In this document: piece by piece, positions 53,440 to 64,000 of the stretch | Numbering within the stretch: the stretch's first letter is position 1 | Layout: the number at the start of each line of letters is the position of its first letter | Source of the DNA: Nematostella vectensis | Taxonomy: Eukaryota > Cnidaria > Anthozoa > Actiniaria > Edwardsiidae | Direction of reading: 5' to 3' | DNA: 64,000 nucleotides | NCBI RefSeq assembly: GCF_932526225.1 | Contig: NC_064044.1 | Location: 13,703,453 to 13,767,452, forward strand | Position numbers and translations under genes: made by a program | The notes under the pieces: generated by a model | The model's database searches: none | Seen by the model: the letters and a program-made list of their open reading frames with translations, nothing else | What the model was told of the DNA's origin: nothing

Positions 53440-54335
53440 CATTCACTGACGTCCAAGAACAATACAGAGTTCCTTTTGCATTTTATGAGTATATTTAACA
53501 CAAGATAAGAACAATCTTCGCTTTAGTCCTCCGCTTTTTGCGTTCGTGTCGATGCCAGTATCTTGCCTATAGGGAATCTTGCACGCATTGAGTGATAACA
53601 ATCACAACAACTACAAAAGGAGTTTGGGTCTAGTTTTACTGGAAGTCAAAGGGCCTTTTGTTATCGGCTCGTACTTCTGACAAAACGGTTCCTCAAAGAT
53701 TTTAGCTCATTTGAATACGCATATTTTCTCATTAAAGCTTCCTTTTTTTCTGTGAACATACGAATTTTGAACTAAAAACACATAAAAGACCGAGAGGGGC
53801 CTGATGAGAGTTGCGCGGATGGATTACTGGCTGGCTGATTTGTGACACCACAGGCTAACGGCTCGATTACGGTTGGAACTATTTCCGGCTGCACTCAGGC
53901 TACACAAAACCAAGTCGCATAGCTTACCATATTTCTATACCTGCAGCCGCGTTGGCTCCGCTAAAAAACATTCAAGTGCACTCAAAATTATAAGCCAATC
54001 GGAATTCAAGTTGATGGTATTTTAGCCTGTAAAAACAAGCATAGGCGATATGGCATTTTGACATGTAACTAAAGCTCGCGTCCGCGAGGGAGGCTAGGGT
54101 TACGTCTGAGTTCGTTCCTCAAACGAAGGTAAAATATTTTGCACTTAAATGCAAATAAACGACACCGAATTATATGGTTGGATACTTAGGCATTCAGAAC
54201 CCCAGAGATTTACAAAGTATAATTGCAAAGAAGTATGACAGATTCATTCTTACCACAAAAAAGCTGATAACCAGCACTATGTTCATTTTTCTGCTTTGTC
54301 TTGTTCACTTTTCTGGACAGCCGCCTTTCCTTTTT
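53440..54335. other. Spacer between miniature element and LINE
   Basis: No gene or repeat family is recognised with confidence. The left limit of the LINE is not sharply defined, so its 5' UTR could begin a little before 54340. Confidence 0.4.
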
Positions 54336-54339
54336 TCTG

Positions 54340-57300
54340 CTGATTAAGGGTGTATAGGGTGACTAATCCTAACGGCGCTGGTCACCTAAATCCAGTATAA
54401 CTACCTACTCGTGGTGCACCTGTTTTAGACAAAATGTTATACTTGGGACCGAGTAAGGGACGGTATATTCCCTTCTGGGTAGGTGGAGCTCGTTAGCCTT
54501 GGTTGGCAGTCCACCTAGGGGAAGGAAAACCCTGATTCCAAACCTCCGCTGCCTTGCGGCTATACCCGTCCTGGGAAAGGCTAAGGGAGCAAATCCCTAC
54601 AGAAAACCCGGAGTGGAGCCCCGTTAGGCAGCCTGTCTCCTCAGTCGCTGGCAACTCCTGCAGTCGACCTGGTACCAAGCGTATTGGCTATGTCTTTCCT
54701 TTGGACCCTATCAGCAAGACCGAGAGGGGGATTCTGGGAGTTGGGCAAACCAGTCTCTCCATATTTTATGCCCAGGCTAGCGCCTGGAGAAGGTAACTTC
54801 AGCATGTTGTAAAGCATGAAACAAAACCGGGGAGTGTGCAGTTACCGGTTAAAAGTTATGGCTTAAATGGCGTATGGCCAGACGCCTGGGGCCACTCTCG
54901 ACAGTGGGAGGGGCTGTTTAGTCCCATTGGATAGCTACCGCCCGCTTAAACTGGGCAGCCCCCAGTCAATAAGGTGCTTCCCGCCACAGTCTGCCTGTTT
55001 TGCTGGGGTGAGCAGAACTGAAGTCTGGAAACAGACCGACAAGTGGATTGCGACTACTTCACCTAAGAAGAAAGGATCAAACACAAAATGGCCAGCTCTC
55101 ATTATTGGGAGTTGGAATGTACGAACCATGCTGACCGGACTGACCACGGACATACGTAACATCAATGGCCTTCGCAAGACCGCCATAATCAACCAAGAAC
55201 TTGACAGATTGAATGTCGATATTGCAGCGCTACAGGAAACCCGCCTTGCTGGTTCTGGAAGCCTGAAAGAGAGACATTACACCTTCTTCTGGCACGGCAA
55301 AAACGAGAACGAGCCCAGGGAACATGGAGTTGGTTTTGCTATAAGAAACAATCTTCTTCAGTTAATAGAGCCTGGTCCACCCATATCTGAGCGCCTCATG
55401 CTCATGAAACTCAAAACTGATGATGGCACCACCAACCTGCTCGCTGTCTACGCCCCGACTCTGACTTCCTCCTCGGACGCTAAAGATGCATTCTACAGTG
55501 AGCTCGATGTAATTATCAAACAGTTACCTAAGAACGAAGCTCTGTTCCTCCTCGGTGATTTTAACGCAAGAGTAGGAAACGATCAGGAGTCCTGGCCAAT
55601 CTGCCTCGGTCACTTTGGCGTTGATAGATGCAATGAAAACGGGCAACGCCTGTTGGAACTTTGTTCTCTCCACCATCTTTGCATCACAAATACCTTCTTT
55701 AATGTAAAGCTACGACACAGGCTGTCATGGATGCACCCTAGATCTAAGCACTGGCATCAGCTGGACCTAATTATCACTAGACGGAGTCAACTAAATAACG
55801 TTCGTATTACTAGATCTTACCATAGTGCTGACTGTGACACCGACCATGCTCTAGTCTGCTCTAAGATCCAGTCACGCCCTAAAAAACTGCACCGTGCTCG
55901 TAATGCTGCCAAAGCTCGTATCAATGCGGCTGCCACTACAATCCCACAGAAGGTTCTTACCTTCCAAGAACTCCTTGAATCCAAGTTAGAGAACTATCAA
56001 GAGCTTAGGACTGAAGACCACTGGAGACATGTCAAGGATGTGACCTATGAGGCAGCGATGCTTGCCTTCGGTAAATCGGACCGCAGGAGCGAGGATTGGT
56101 TCGGCGCCAATATAGCACACTTGCAACCCCTGATCGAAGCGAAGCGACTTGCCTTACAGAACTTCAAGCTTAATCCAACCTCACAATCTCTCGAAGCTCT
56201 ACGTGAAGCTAGAAGGCATGCAAAAGAAGAGTGTAAAAAATGCGCCAACAATTACTGGTCGAATCTTTGTGCTAGGATTCAGTCTGCTGCTGACACTGGC
56301 AACGTCAAGGGCATGTTTGATGGTATAAAGAGGGCAATTGGACCAACACAAATAAAGCTTGCTCCGTTAAAGTCGTCATCTGGAGAGATCATCACGGAAA
56401 AGTCCAAATTGTTGGAGTGCTGGGTCGAACACTACAGCGATCTCTACGGCACTGCAAGTTTCATTTCTCCCTCTGCAATCAACCATATTGAAAGACTTCC
56501 AACTCTGTCCGAGCTGGATGAAATGCCCACCAAAGTCGAACTCCGTGAAGCCATCAAAGTAATATCTTCTGGCAAGGCCCCTGGGCAAGATGGCATCCCA
56601 GCAGAGATCTTCAAATGTGGCGGAGACAAGCTCCTCGATTCTCTCTTCAAACTCCTTTGCAAGTGCTGGGAGCTGGGATCCGTCCCTCAGGATTTCAGAG
56701 ATTGCTCCATTACCAACCTCTACAAGAACAAGGGGGACAGAAGTGATCGGAATAACTACCGCGGCATCTCACTTTTGTGTATTGCCGGTAAGCTATTCGC
56801 TCGAGTGGCTCTGAACCGTTTGCAGAAACTTGCTGAAAGGGTGTACCCTGAATCGCAATGTGGCTTCCGCTCGAATCGCTCAACAGTTGACATGATATTC
56901 TCCCTGAGGCAGCTTCAGGAAAAATGCCGCGAACAGCAAAGACCCCTCTTTGTCGCCTTTATCGATCTAACCAAGGCTTTTGACTCAGTCAGCAGAGACG
57001 GTCTGTTTCACATCCTACCTTTAGTCGGCTGTCCTCCGAAGCTCCTTAACTTTATAAAGTCATTCCACGATGGGACCCGTGGCACTGTTAAGTGTGAGAG
57101 CAACTCGTCCGAGGCATTCGACATAAACATCGGCGTTAAACAAGGATGTGTATTGGCACCAACCCTCTTCAACATCTTCTTCTCCGTCCTTCTGAGACAT
57201 GCATTTGGCTCTGCTGATGAAGGCATCCTTCTACGTACTCGCTCAGACGGGAAACTATTCAATCCAGCGAGACTACGTGCTAAGACCAAAGTCCGCAAGT

Positions 57301-58500
57301 GCACGATACGCGATCTTCTCTTCGCTGACGATGCTGCTTTGGTTGCACACAGTGAGAGTGAGCTACAGTCCCTTTTGCACCGTTTCTCGAACGCTTGTGC
57401 GGACTTCAGTCTTGCAATCAGCCTTAAGAAGACGAAAGTGATGCACCTAGGCTCTGAAATTGCGCCTACTTTTACCATCAACGACTTCACCCTAGATGTT
57501 GTTCCTCAGTTTACCTACCTTGGCTCCACCACCTCCGCCAACGGATGCCTCGATGTCGAACTCGGCAAAAGAATCGGTAAAGCAGTGACAACAATGACAA
57601 AGCTTTCCTCTCGAGTGTGGGAGAACAAGAAACTTACCATCTCGACGAAGATCACCGTATATCGCGCCTGCATTTTGAGTACTCTCCTATACGGAAGCGA
57701 ATCTTGGACCACCTACGCGCGGCAGGAGAAGCGATTAAATACCTTCCATATGCGATGTCTTCGCCGCATCCTCGGTATCCATTGGTCGGATAAAGTTACG
57801 AATAACGAGGTCCTCGAAAGATCAGGTTTACCGACGCTTTTTACCCTACTTCGTCAACGCAGGTTGAGGTGGCTAGGCCACGTTTGTCGAATGGAAAATG
57901 GCCGTATTCCCAAAGATCTTCTTTACGGCGAACTTGCACACGGATCAAGACCTGTAGGACGCCCGAAGCTCCGCTTCAAGGACTCATGCAAGCGTGATAT
58001 GCTCGCAATCGGCCTCGACGTGGACAACTGGGAGAAGCTTGCCGAGGATCGCAGCAGATGGAGGTCTGAATGTGCTGCCGCACTCAACTCAGGGGAGTTA
58101 GAGCTGAAAAGAGAGGCCGAAGAGAGAAGGCAGAGGAGAAAGGCATCCGAAATTCGAACTGGATCAAACCCATCTCAGACGTCTGTCCTCGTTTGTCGTT
58201 CATGTGGTCGCACATGTGCTTCGCGCATCGGGCTTTTTAGTCATGGAAAGAAATGCCAACGTTCATCGCGCTGATGTCATGGACACTGACTGTCCGAAGA
58301 CTGCCTACTGGTAAGGCGTTTTTCGTTATCAGAGTCAGAGGTCAAATCACGTTCGAGTGCGCTCTGTGTGAAACGCCTATGCTACGGAAGCCCATGAGGG
58401 CCACTCAAGGATTTCGTTAACAACATCTCACCTTTCGGTCACGACTTTGAACTATTTGCGTCACGACAACTCACTTTGAGTGTCACGACAAAGCACTATT
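54340..58500 (+). mobile_element. Near-complete APE-type non-LTR retrotransposon
   Basis: About 0.5 kb of 5' leader, one long open frame (54867-58274) and a 3' region that cannot be separated cleanly from the host before the TTAA element at 58683. No LTRs. The base composition of the coding part is more GC-rich than its surroundings. The superfamily is uncertain: an apurinic-type endonuclease at the N-terminus, a single ORF and a C-terminal zinc-knuckle point to the RTE/CR1-like part of the tree. No target-site duplication was found by eye. Confidence 0.85.
54867..58274 (+). CDS. LINE endonuclease-reverse transcriptase, uninterrupted 1135 aa
   Basis: Polyprotein for target-primed retrotransposition: nicking of target DNA, then reverse transcription of the element RNA. 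The apurinic-type endonuclease domain (about 78-350) shows IIGSWNVRTM (from 79), ALQETRL, LLGDFNARVG (about 229-238), RHRLSWMHPR, QLDLIITR and DTDHALV. The reverse transcriptase (about 540-870) shows SSGKAPGQDGIPAEIFKCG, LYKNKGDRSDRNNYRGISLL, CGFRSNRSTVDMIFSLRQLQ, FVAFIDLTKAFDSV, GVKQGCVLAPTLFNIFFSVL and the catalytic FADD at 819-822. After the RT come RRLRWLGHVCRM and GRPKLRFKDSCKRDM, and a terminal CxxC..H..C knuckle (CRSCGRTCASRIGLFSHGKK, from 1110, then C). An in-frame TAA directly precedes the ATG, so the start is well defined. No frameshift or stop is present, so the copy is young and may be competent. Confidence 0.93.
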   Translation: MAYGQTPGATLDSGRGCLVPLDSYRPLKLGSPQSIRCFPPQSACFAGVSRTEVWKQTDKWIATTSPKKKGSNTKWPALIIGSWNVRTMLTGLTTDIRNINGLRKTAIINQELDRLNVDIAALQETRLAGSGSLKERHYTFFWHGKNENEPREHGVGFAIRNNLLQLIEPGPPISERLMLMKLKTDDGTTNLLAVYAPTLTSSSDAKDAFYSELDVIIKQLPKNEALFLLGDFNARVGNDQESWPICLGHFGVDRCNENGQRLLELCSLHHLCITNTFFNVKLRHRLSWMHPRSKHWHQLDLIITRRSQLNNVRITRSYHSADCDTDHALVCSKIQSRPKKLHRARNAAKARINAAATTIPQKVLTFQELLESKLENYQELRTEDHWRHVKDVTYEAAMLAFGKSDRRSEDWFGANIAHLQPLIEAKRLALQNFKLNPTSQSLEALREARRHAKEECKKCANNYWSNLCARIQSAADTGNVKGMFDGIKRAIGPTQIKLAPLKSSSGEIITEKSKLLECWVEHYSDLYGTASFISPSAINHIERLPTLSELDEMPTKVELREAIKVISSGKAPGQDGIPAEIFKCGGDKLLDSLFKLLCKCWELGSVPQDFRDCSITNLYKNKGDRSDRNNYRGISLLCIAGKLFARVALNRLQKLAERVYPESQCGFRSNRSTVDMIFSLRQLQEKCREQQRPLFVAFIDLTKAFDSVSRDGLFHILPLVGCPPKLLNFIKSFHDGTRGTVKCESNSSEAFDINIGVKQGCVLAPTLFNIFFSVLLRHAFGSADEGILLRTRSDGKLFNPARLRAKTKVRKCTIRDLLFADDAALVAHSESELQSLLHRFSNACADFSLAISLKKTKVMHLGSEIAPTFTINDFTLDVVPQFTYLGSTTSANGCLDVELGKRIGKAVTTMTKLSSRVWENKKLTISTKITVYRACILSTLLYGSESWTTYARQEKRLNTFHMRCLRRILGIHWSDKVTNNEVLERSGLPTLFTLLRQRRLRWLGHVCRMENGRIPKDLLYGELAHGSRPVGRPKLRFKDSCKRDMLAIGLDVDNWEKLAEDRSRWRSECAAALNSGELELKREAEERRQRRKASEIRTGSNPSQTSVLVCRSCGRTCASRIGLFSHGKKCQRSSR

Positions 58501-58682
58501 TGATTATCGCTTAAAACATTGCAGGTTTAGTTTACAATATCGCACTTGGTGTCTCAAAGATTATATCAATGGAGCTCTCGGCAGCAAACATCGTATTCCG
58601 AGATTCGCTCAACTCTGGTCTCTGTTAGACTTTTGGTCGAACAAGACAACTAAGCTGAAAAAGGGCTATTTCGCACACCACT

Positions 58683-59690
58683 TTAACACATTGACCCCTG
58701 AACCGGCCTGTACCGGCTTTGGGAAGTACCCACAACCCAAAAAATTCATAAATTCAAAATAAACACAACAAGATGAAGATACTCAGGCATCAGTCTAAGG
58801 GATAAATGGTCTTGCAGATATGCATCCAACCAAGGTGTTGGCATCTACTCTTAAGCCAAATAATAGCACAGGTTCTTTGACAAATCTCAAATCGAACAAG
58901 GAGAGAAAAGCAGAATCACCCCTCTCAATAAAACGCTCAAAATACCACACAAGGGACAGAGATCAGCAAACACAGCTCAAGACACAAATAGATGCCTTTA
59001 TTCTGATCCTCCAGGTACATTTCCTTGGCCTCAAAACACAATGCCCATTCCTTGAAGGATTGTACAACCACGAAAATATGTTTACGTATTGCAAAGCATT
59101 CTGGGAGATACAGGGGAAAATTCACGAGGGGAGGGCCAGTCAACACTCCTCTCCCCAAAGTCAGATGGTTTTTTATAAGTCCTTTCACCCCGAAGCCAAA
59201 CGAATCAATTCCAGGCCATACAGACCCAGAATAGCAGTGTAAACAATTTTGGAATCAATTTGGTTTCAGAAAAGACAGCATTTAGGAGAGCTGTGGTGAT
59301 TCATTAGAAAATTATTTTCTCATCCGGGCAAAGCCAAACAAGAAAAAATCATCATGAATCCACCTTTGCTTGCAAATATCCATAAGCAAAGCACTCAATT
59401 ATGCCCCAAAAGACTTCATGATGTCCTGAGACACTCCCCTAATATGCTCATAGCTGTATTTTTGATGAAAAATACAAGCAACCATCAACTTGTGCTGGCT
59501 TCAGCACATCTACGAGGGATTAAAAGTGGGGACCGCAAAGCACTGTTGGAAAGCTTGGATACCGCTGACTAGGTGCAGCTGTGTTTGACTTTGACGGGCT
59601 GTATAAAACTCAGAATAGGGGGGGAGGTATCTGTTTTCAGTCTGTTTTTTGTAAATTCAGCTCCAAAAAAGCCAGGAGTCAATGGGTTAA
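58683..59690 (+). mobile_element. 1.0-kb TTAA-flanked element (piggyBac-like), copy 3, inverted
   Basis: The inner 1000 bases lie between TTAA at 58683-58686 and 59687-59690, in the opposite orientation to copies 1 and 2. Ends are CACATTGACCCCTGAACCGG on the left and the inverse of CCCATTGACTCCTGGC on the right. It carries the 140-codon frame (58820-59242) and the 72-codon frame (59354-59572). Compared with copy 1, at least nine of 140 codons encode different residues, so the frame is not obviously constrained. Confidence 0.82.
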
Positions 59691-61860
59691 TAGGATGTCT
59701 CCGTATGTGTTGTTTAGATTTAAAAAAAACTAATGTTGCAAATGTGTGATTTCGATCCTTTTAAAGATTGTTTTACAATAGCCCCCGCCTGCAACAGAGT
59801 TTTGAGACAACAGTATTTGGAAGAAGTTCCGCTTCAAACCGGAAGTAGAATTCTCCACGCGCAAAATGGGTACTTGGTAATCATGTGGATGGTTATATGC
59901 TTCCGAGTGTCGTATTGTAAATGAGTTCTTGGGGTGTATTTGGCACGGATGTGGGAATGATATTTACCTGATGCTGTTATGTTCTACTCGACATGTCAAT
60001 GTTGTGCTGGCCTAAATGGGGATATATAACGAAAACAAATCATGTCGAAGTCAAGCAACTATACTAGATATATTTAGGCACTCCTAAAGCGGAGCCCCAA
60101 ACTTATTGTTCTTATTTATGAAGTACAACAATTGTGGATTAGATGTCCAAAATCTGTTTACAATTTCTGAAACTACCACAAGTGTGATAGATAGATAGGT
60201 AGCTTAATTCAAAACTTTTCATTGTGCAATTTATATCGAGTAAAATTTAATCCTTGTGATTTCAGAACTATTAAATTGTATTTGTAAAATTCAAGTATAT
60301 CGTTAAGAACAAAAATGAAAAAGACTTGTTAACATCACAAAAACACAAGCTTCTGGTAACTCTTCTTGGGGTTCTTCTTAGAAGTTTTTTTCCTTTTTGA
60401 TCACCGAGCATGTTTGCTGAATGATGTTTTGCTTTTGAGAAGGTAAGTTAGGGAAAGTTCATTTATTATCCCGAGGGGGGTGAGGATTCCGACAAACGAA
60501 AGGAATAAAATTAGTTGCCCCCCCTTATTGATTTCGCAATCAGTAAGACATCTAAAAAGCATTTTTTCTCTCTCTAGTTTTGTACTTTAAAGAGCGGCGG
60601 AAGGGGAGGGCAAGGGGGAGGGGGGGTAGCAGCGCCCCCCCACCTTTCTGAGCGGATGTTTCAAGCGGTACATATGCAACCGACAACAAATTTGTTGAAC
60701 AGTTTAAAAACCCCGCGTTCTTATAAATAGGATTTGGAACCACCAAAAAAGCTCTAAAACGTGTTTCTATCACTTCTCTATAAAAAAATATACATTGAGA
60801 TTTAATTAGTCTGTTTAATTGAATAGGTCACAATTCATGAATGCTGGTAAAGACGTCATTATTTACAAATGTAGATTTCCTTTTTACTTGGAATTGTGCT
60901 ATTGATTTGCTCTATTGATTTACGTGGCTCTCCAAATAAGGACAAAGTGCCTTTAAATATAATGTAACAGGCAAACAAGTATGAAACATGCAATGCGAAA
61001 GGTTTTCCCCTGAGGACTGTCCAGGACCATTTGGGAGCCGTTTCAATAAAATCTAACTGATAAAATTATTTTTTAGATGAAATAACGAACTTTTTGATGT
61101 TTTTTTTTTATGTTTTTTGAGATTTTATACCAATTTTTTGCTCAAAAGTTGCCAAGGAAGGCCGTCTTCCTTGTTGGTCCTACGAAAAGTTGCTTAAATC
61201 GCCAAAAGTTGCTCGAAATTGCCGAGCACAATCTACATATGACTACTCTTTGAAAATCTATAATCATTCTACTTCGTCTATTCGCAACCAGCCACCCATA
61301 GCACCTCAGCCCATACCACCATTTTTATCGCCTAACATCCCCCCTTCCTTCAAGGCAACATAAAATCCCCTTAAAAAATTATGCTGAACACTATCTGCTG
61401 TAGTATTGACCGCATAAACTTAGTCATGATTTCTATTTCAGGATATTCCCCCTTTCAAACTTGATAAGAGAGTTTGAGAGGGAAATATCAACTTATCTCT
61501 TATTTATTCAAGGGGCATCTTGAGGCCAACATTTGTAATAACCTGCCACATTTGTTATAACGGCCACATTTGTAATAAGGTAGGTCACATTTTTAATTAA
61601 CTATCTGATACCCCATGAAAGAAACATCAAAATAATTTTGAATCTGGTTTTGGATGTGTAGGACCCTTTTTGTAAGGACAATAGTCAGCCATTACCAGAC
61701 CTATCAAGTCTAAAATGTGAGCACGCATTTAAAAATCATGTCACGCTCTCAGGCTGAGATACACATTTCTCGCGCAGTCAACAATTTCTTTTTCCGTAGC
61801 TGCTCAGCCTGCTCGGAATGTGATCTATAGAGTGTCAGTTATAGACCTTCGTATTTTTAC
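59691..61860. other. Intergenic region, no supported gene
   Basis: AT-rich with poly-G/C stretches (60470-60650) that resemble hAT-type element ends. Short frames have no recognisable similarity. No tRNA, rRNA or other structured RNA was identified by eye. Confidence 0.5.
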
Positions 61861-61893
61861 TTTGGCTTAGCACAGTTCATATCCGCACCGCTG

Positions 61894-61983
61894 ATTGGTG
61901 CAAATATTTGCAGTAATTTCAAGTAAAATCACATTTACTTTTGATTGGTCTTTAGGTAGTCTAAAATTAAACCATTTCATTGG
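61894..61983. promoter_or_regulatory. Three CCAAT boxes upstream of the SLC17 gene
   Basis: ATTGG at 61894-61898, 61944-61948 and 61979-61983, about 250-340 bases before the ATG at 62230. A promoter role is inferred from position and clustering. Confidence 0.4.
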
Positions 61984-62229
61984 CGAATTTAACAACTTTT
62001 CTAAGGGGAACCTCTATACCCCTTCTCTCGCTCGGCACTCCGCGATATGGCCGCTTCACGGAAATCTCTCTTTCTGAGCATTTTATCTTCCGGTAAACTT
62101 GCAGCACTTCCTGTCCGCTGTAATACTGCGGGCTCACCCTGCTGCTCGTGACATCCGTACAGGACATGAAAGAAGACTTCCTCTTTCTCTTGGGAGTTTT
62201 GTGATTAATGAATACAGAAGATAATTAAT

Positions 62230-63724
62230 ATGAACACAGAGGAGGATTGCTTGCTCAGACCTGACGTGCGGAGGTCTCGCCCAGGGACGTGTTGGCGCGT
62301 GAGGTACACACTCGCTTTGCTAGCATGTCTCGGCTTTTGTGTTGTGTACGGCCTCCGGGTGAATCTAAGTGTGGCACTCGTAGCGATGGTCAACTCGACG
62401 TATGATGGAATCGATGGCAATACGAACTCAGAGTGTCCTGGGGGTAATACCCCAGACACCACTTATAAGGTCAGTTATGTTGTTGTAACGATCGTACATC
62501 GTGTCCGTGTGGTTTGTACTCTCCTATGGAGTCATTCCGGGTTCCTGGAAAGTCAGAAAAAATTATCTGCCGATAGGATATATCCATAGGATTAATTTGC
62601 TTAGAGGTGGATAGCTGTATATAAACATGAGAATATAATGTCAGAGGGGAATGTTTTTGTTATGGATCAGGCCCATGCCCAGAAAGGGGGGGTGGGGTGG
62701 TGTTGGGGATTTTTTCGTTTTTTTAATTTTTTTTTAGTTGGCCCTTGACCCCCTACCCCACTTCTGACTAAGTTTTCTCAGATTTTTAAACAAATTATTT
62801 TTAACTTTACAAGATCCCTTAGGGTTATGGGGACAAAATCACAGGCTGCGTCCAGCTTGTTAAATATTATTAAATTGTTAAATAGGACAGTGGTGCAATT
62901 TGCAGAGGGCTCAGGATCCAGGAAAAAGTCTGACCTGTTTATGAAAAAATTGCTAAACGCTGTTGCCTCAAATAAGGGAGTGTTCATTATTTATGGCCGA
63001 GGGGGGGTTGGTTCCCACATAGGGGGGGCTAAAAAAGTTTTGGGTATGTCGATGTGGGGGACAGAAAGTGGTTGAAGGGGGGTGAAAAAGTTTCATCCAT
63101 TAAAAGTAGGAAAGTTTTTTATTTATTACTATTGAAATGAGTAATCAAAATGCAAGAAAAGCTGTTTCCTAGCATTGCCAATAACATATTTAGGCTAAAT
63201 TTACTGCTGTTGAACCATGAATGCTTTCCCACAAATGATAAAAAATCCAACAATATTTATTACTACGTAGAAGTTCATTTAAGCTTGACCTATAGGATCA
63301 ATAAAAAACAACAACTGAAATATGTGCATTTGTAAAATACACTAAGAATCTAGTACTGCAGGTTATTAGATAAAAAGTGTAAAAAGGTTACCTTTGCTTT
63401 GGACACCCCCGTGAGTACCAGATCTGGGAGATCTATCAGACCAAGGGCACATTTTATTTTTCATTAGGAGAGTCCCATGCAGTAAATATAAAATTCAAGT
63501 GAAGTGGCGCTGAATACCGACCCCCCCACCCCTCGGCCAAAAAATAATGAACACTCCCAAACAGAATGAAGACATACTTACTCTTGACCTGTTTACGGTA
63601 ACAGTTGTAGATAGAGGTCTGGATCTGTGTCTGGGGCTTAAAAAGGGGAACTTTAAATTCTTTATTCATATGTGATTGGTTTTGTTGCAGAATGGAGATT
63701 TTAACTGGGACCAAAAGACACAAG
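62230..63724 (+). CDS. SLC17-family anion transporter (sialin/VGLUT type), 5' part only
   Basis: The first two coding exons, 62230-62469 and 63691-63724, join in phase 0 (TAT AAG|GTCAGT ... TTTGTTGCAG|AAT). The gene continues past the right edge. Exon 1 starts with a short hydrophilic leader containing EEDCLLRPD, a possible acidic dileucine-type sorting signal. It continues with CWRVRYTLALLACLGFCVVY GLRVNLSVALVAMV, the first membrane helix typical of SLC17, and an N-glycosylation-prone luminal loop (VNSTYDG). Exon 2 encodes NGDFNWDQKTQG, matching the F.WD..TQG block that opens the second helix region of sialin and phosphate/glutamate relatives. Whether it is a lysosomal sialic-acid carrier or a vesicular glutamate type cannot be decided from this much. 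The dileucine would favour a lysosomal or vesicular location. Confidence 0.83.
62976..63558. mobile_element. 583-bp terminal-inverted-repeat element in SLC17 intron 1
   Basis: The left end GGGAGTGTTCATTATTTATG, followed by GCCGAGGGGGG, is matched inversely by the right end (CCCCACCCCTCGGCC then AATAATGAACACTCCC). That makes inverted repeats of about 30 bases. The interior has no coding potential. Non-autonomous DNA transposon; the superfamily is not determined. Confidence 0.72.
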
Positions 63725-64000
63725 GTAGGTGCATGGATGCATGTTGGTTAAATGTACTAGATTGGCATTTGGAGGAATGTAAACAAACAAGCCAATGTAG
63801 AATTCCCCCCCCCCCTGACACTTGAAGATTGCAAAACTCTGGTTACTAGACTAGGGGGGTGGGGTGAATCTGAAATTGGAATCTGAAGCCACTGGATGGA
63901 TTTGCAGGGGATGCAGAAAAATCTTAAACAATATGAAAGTACTTGTTTCCAAATATTGGGAATTCATTGGCACTCATGAAGGCATAGATGTTCTGGGGCG

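Noticed and set aside
55000-57720. Several antisense and alternate frames of 60-160 codons over the LINE
   Set aside because: They are shadows of the well-supported 1135-codon frame on the plus strand.

Overview
The window reads as nuclear DNA of an animal. Its genes are intron-rich with GT-AG junctions, and they encode metazoan proteins: macroH2A, an insulin receptor substrate, TTF1, DDX54 and an SLC17 carrier. The base composition is AT-rich, and there are many TTAA-flanked and hAT-like miniature elements, non-LTR retrotransposons and long minisatellites. An early-branching invertebrate, most likely an anthozoan such as a sea anemone, is my inference; nothing in the sequence names the species. 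No bacterial, plasmid, phage or CRISPR feature is present.

Layout. 1-4.2 kb is gene-poor and holds a decayed non-LTR 3' end. 4.4-22.8 kb (minus) is a complete 28-exon DDX54 helicase gene. Every junction keeps frame, giving 827 codons plus stop. Its introns carry a 24-bp minisatellite (about 60 units), a 16-bp minisatellite (about 60 units) and a 1-kb TTAA element. 23.8-26.8 kb holds a broken, internally deleted non-LTR element and a 21-bp CpG-rich minisatellite. 27.7-35.8 kb (plus) is an 8-exon insulin receptor substrate gene with PH and PTB domains and a tail with a regular array of YxN tyrosine motifs. 38.8-39.3 kb (minus) is an unrecognised single-exon gene with a cyclin-binding-like motif and two CCAAT boxes exactly 30 bp apart. 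41.4-43.2 kb (plus) is a two-exon TTF1-like Myb gene. 46.2-52.3 kb (plus) is a 7-exon macroH2A gene whose first intron contains a nested three-exon Cys-rich gene on the same strand. 54.3-58.3 kb (plus) is a non-LTR retrotransposon with an uninterrupted 1135-codon endonuclease/reverse-transcriptase frame. 62.2 kb to the right edge is the 5' end of an SLC17-type anion transporter.

Functional themes. DDX54 (ribosome biogenesis), TTF1 (RNA polymerase I termination) and macroH2A (repressive chromatin, found on silent rDNA in vertebrates) all relate to nucleoli or chromatin. IRS is a growth-signalling adaptor. I see no operon-like organisation, so I treat this proximity as coincidence unless synteny shows otherwise.

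The longest open frames apart from the LINE are artefacts of minisatellites whose unit length is a multiple of three (24 and 21 bp). I found no clear candidate for a wholly new system. The observations most worth following are the ~20-residue YxN array of IRS, the nested gene with competing C-terminal frames, three related 1-kb TTAA elements, and the inverted duplication around the TTF1 5' end.
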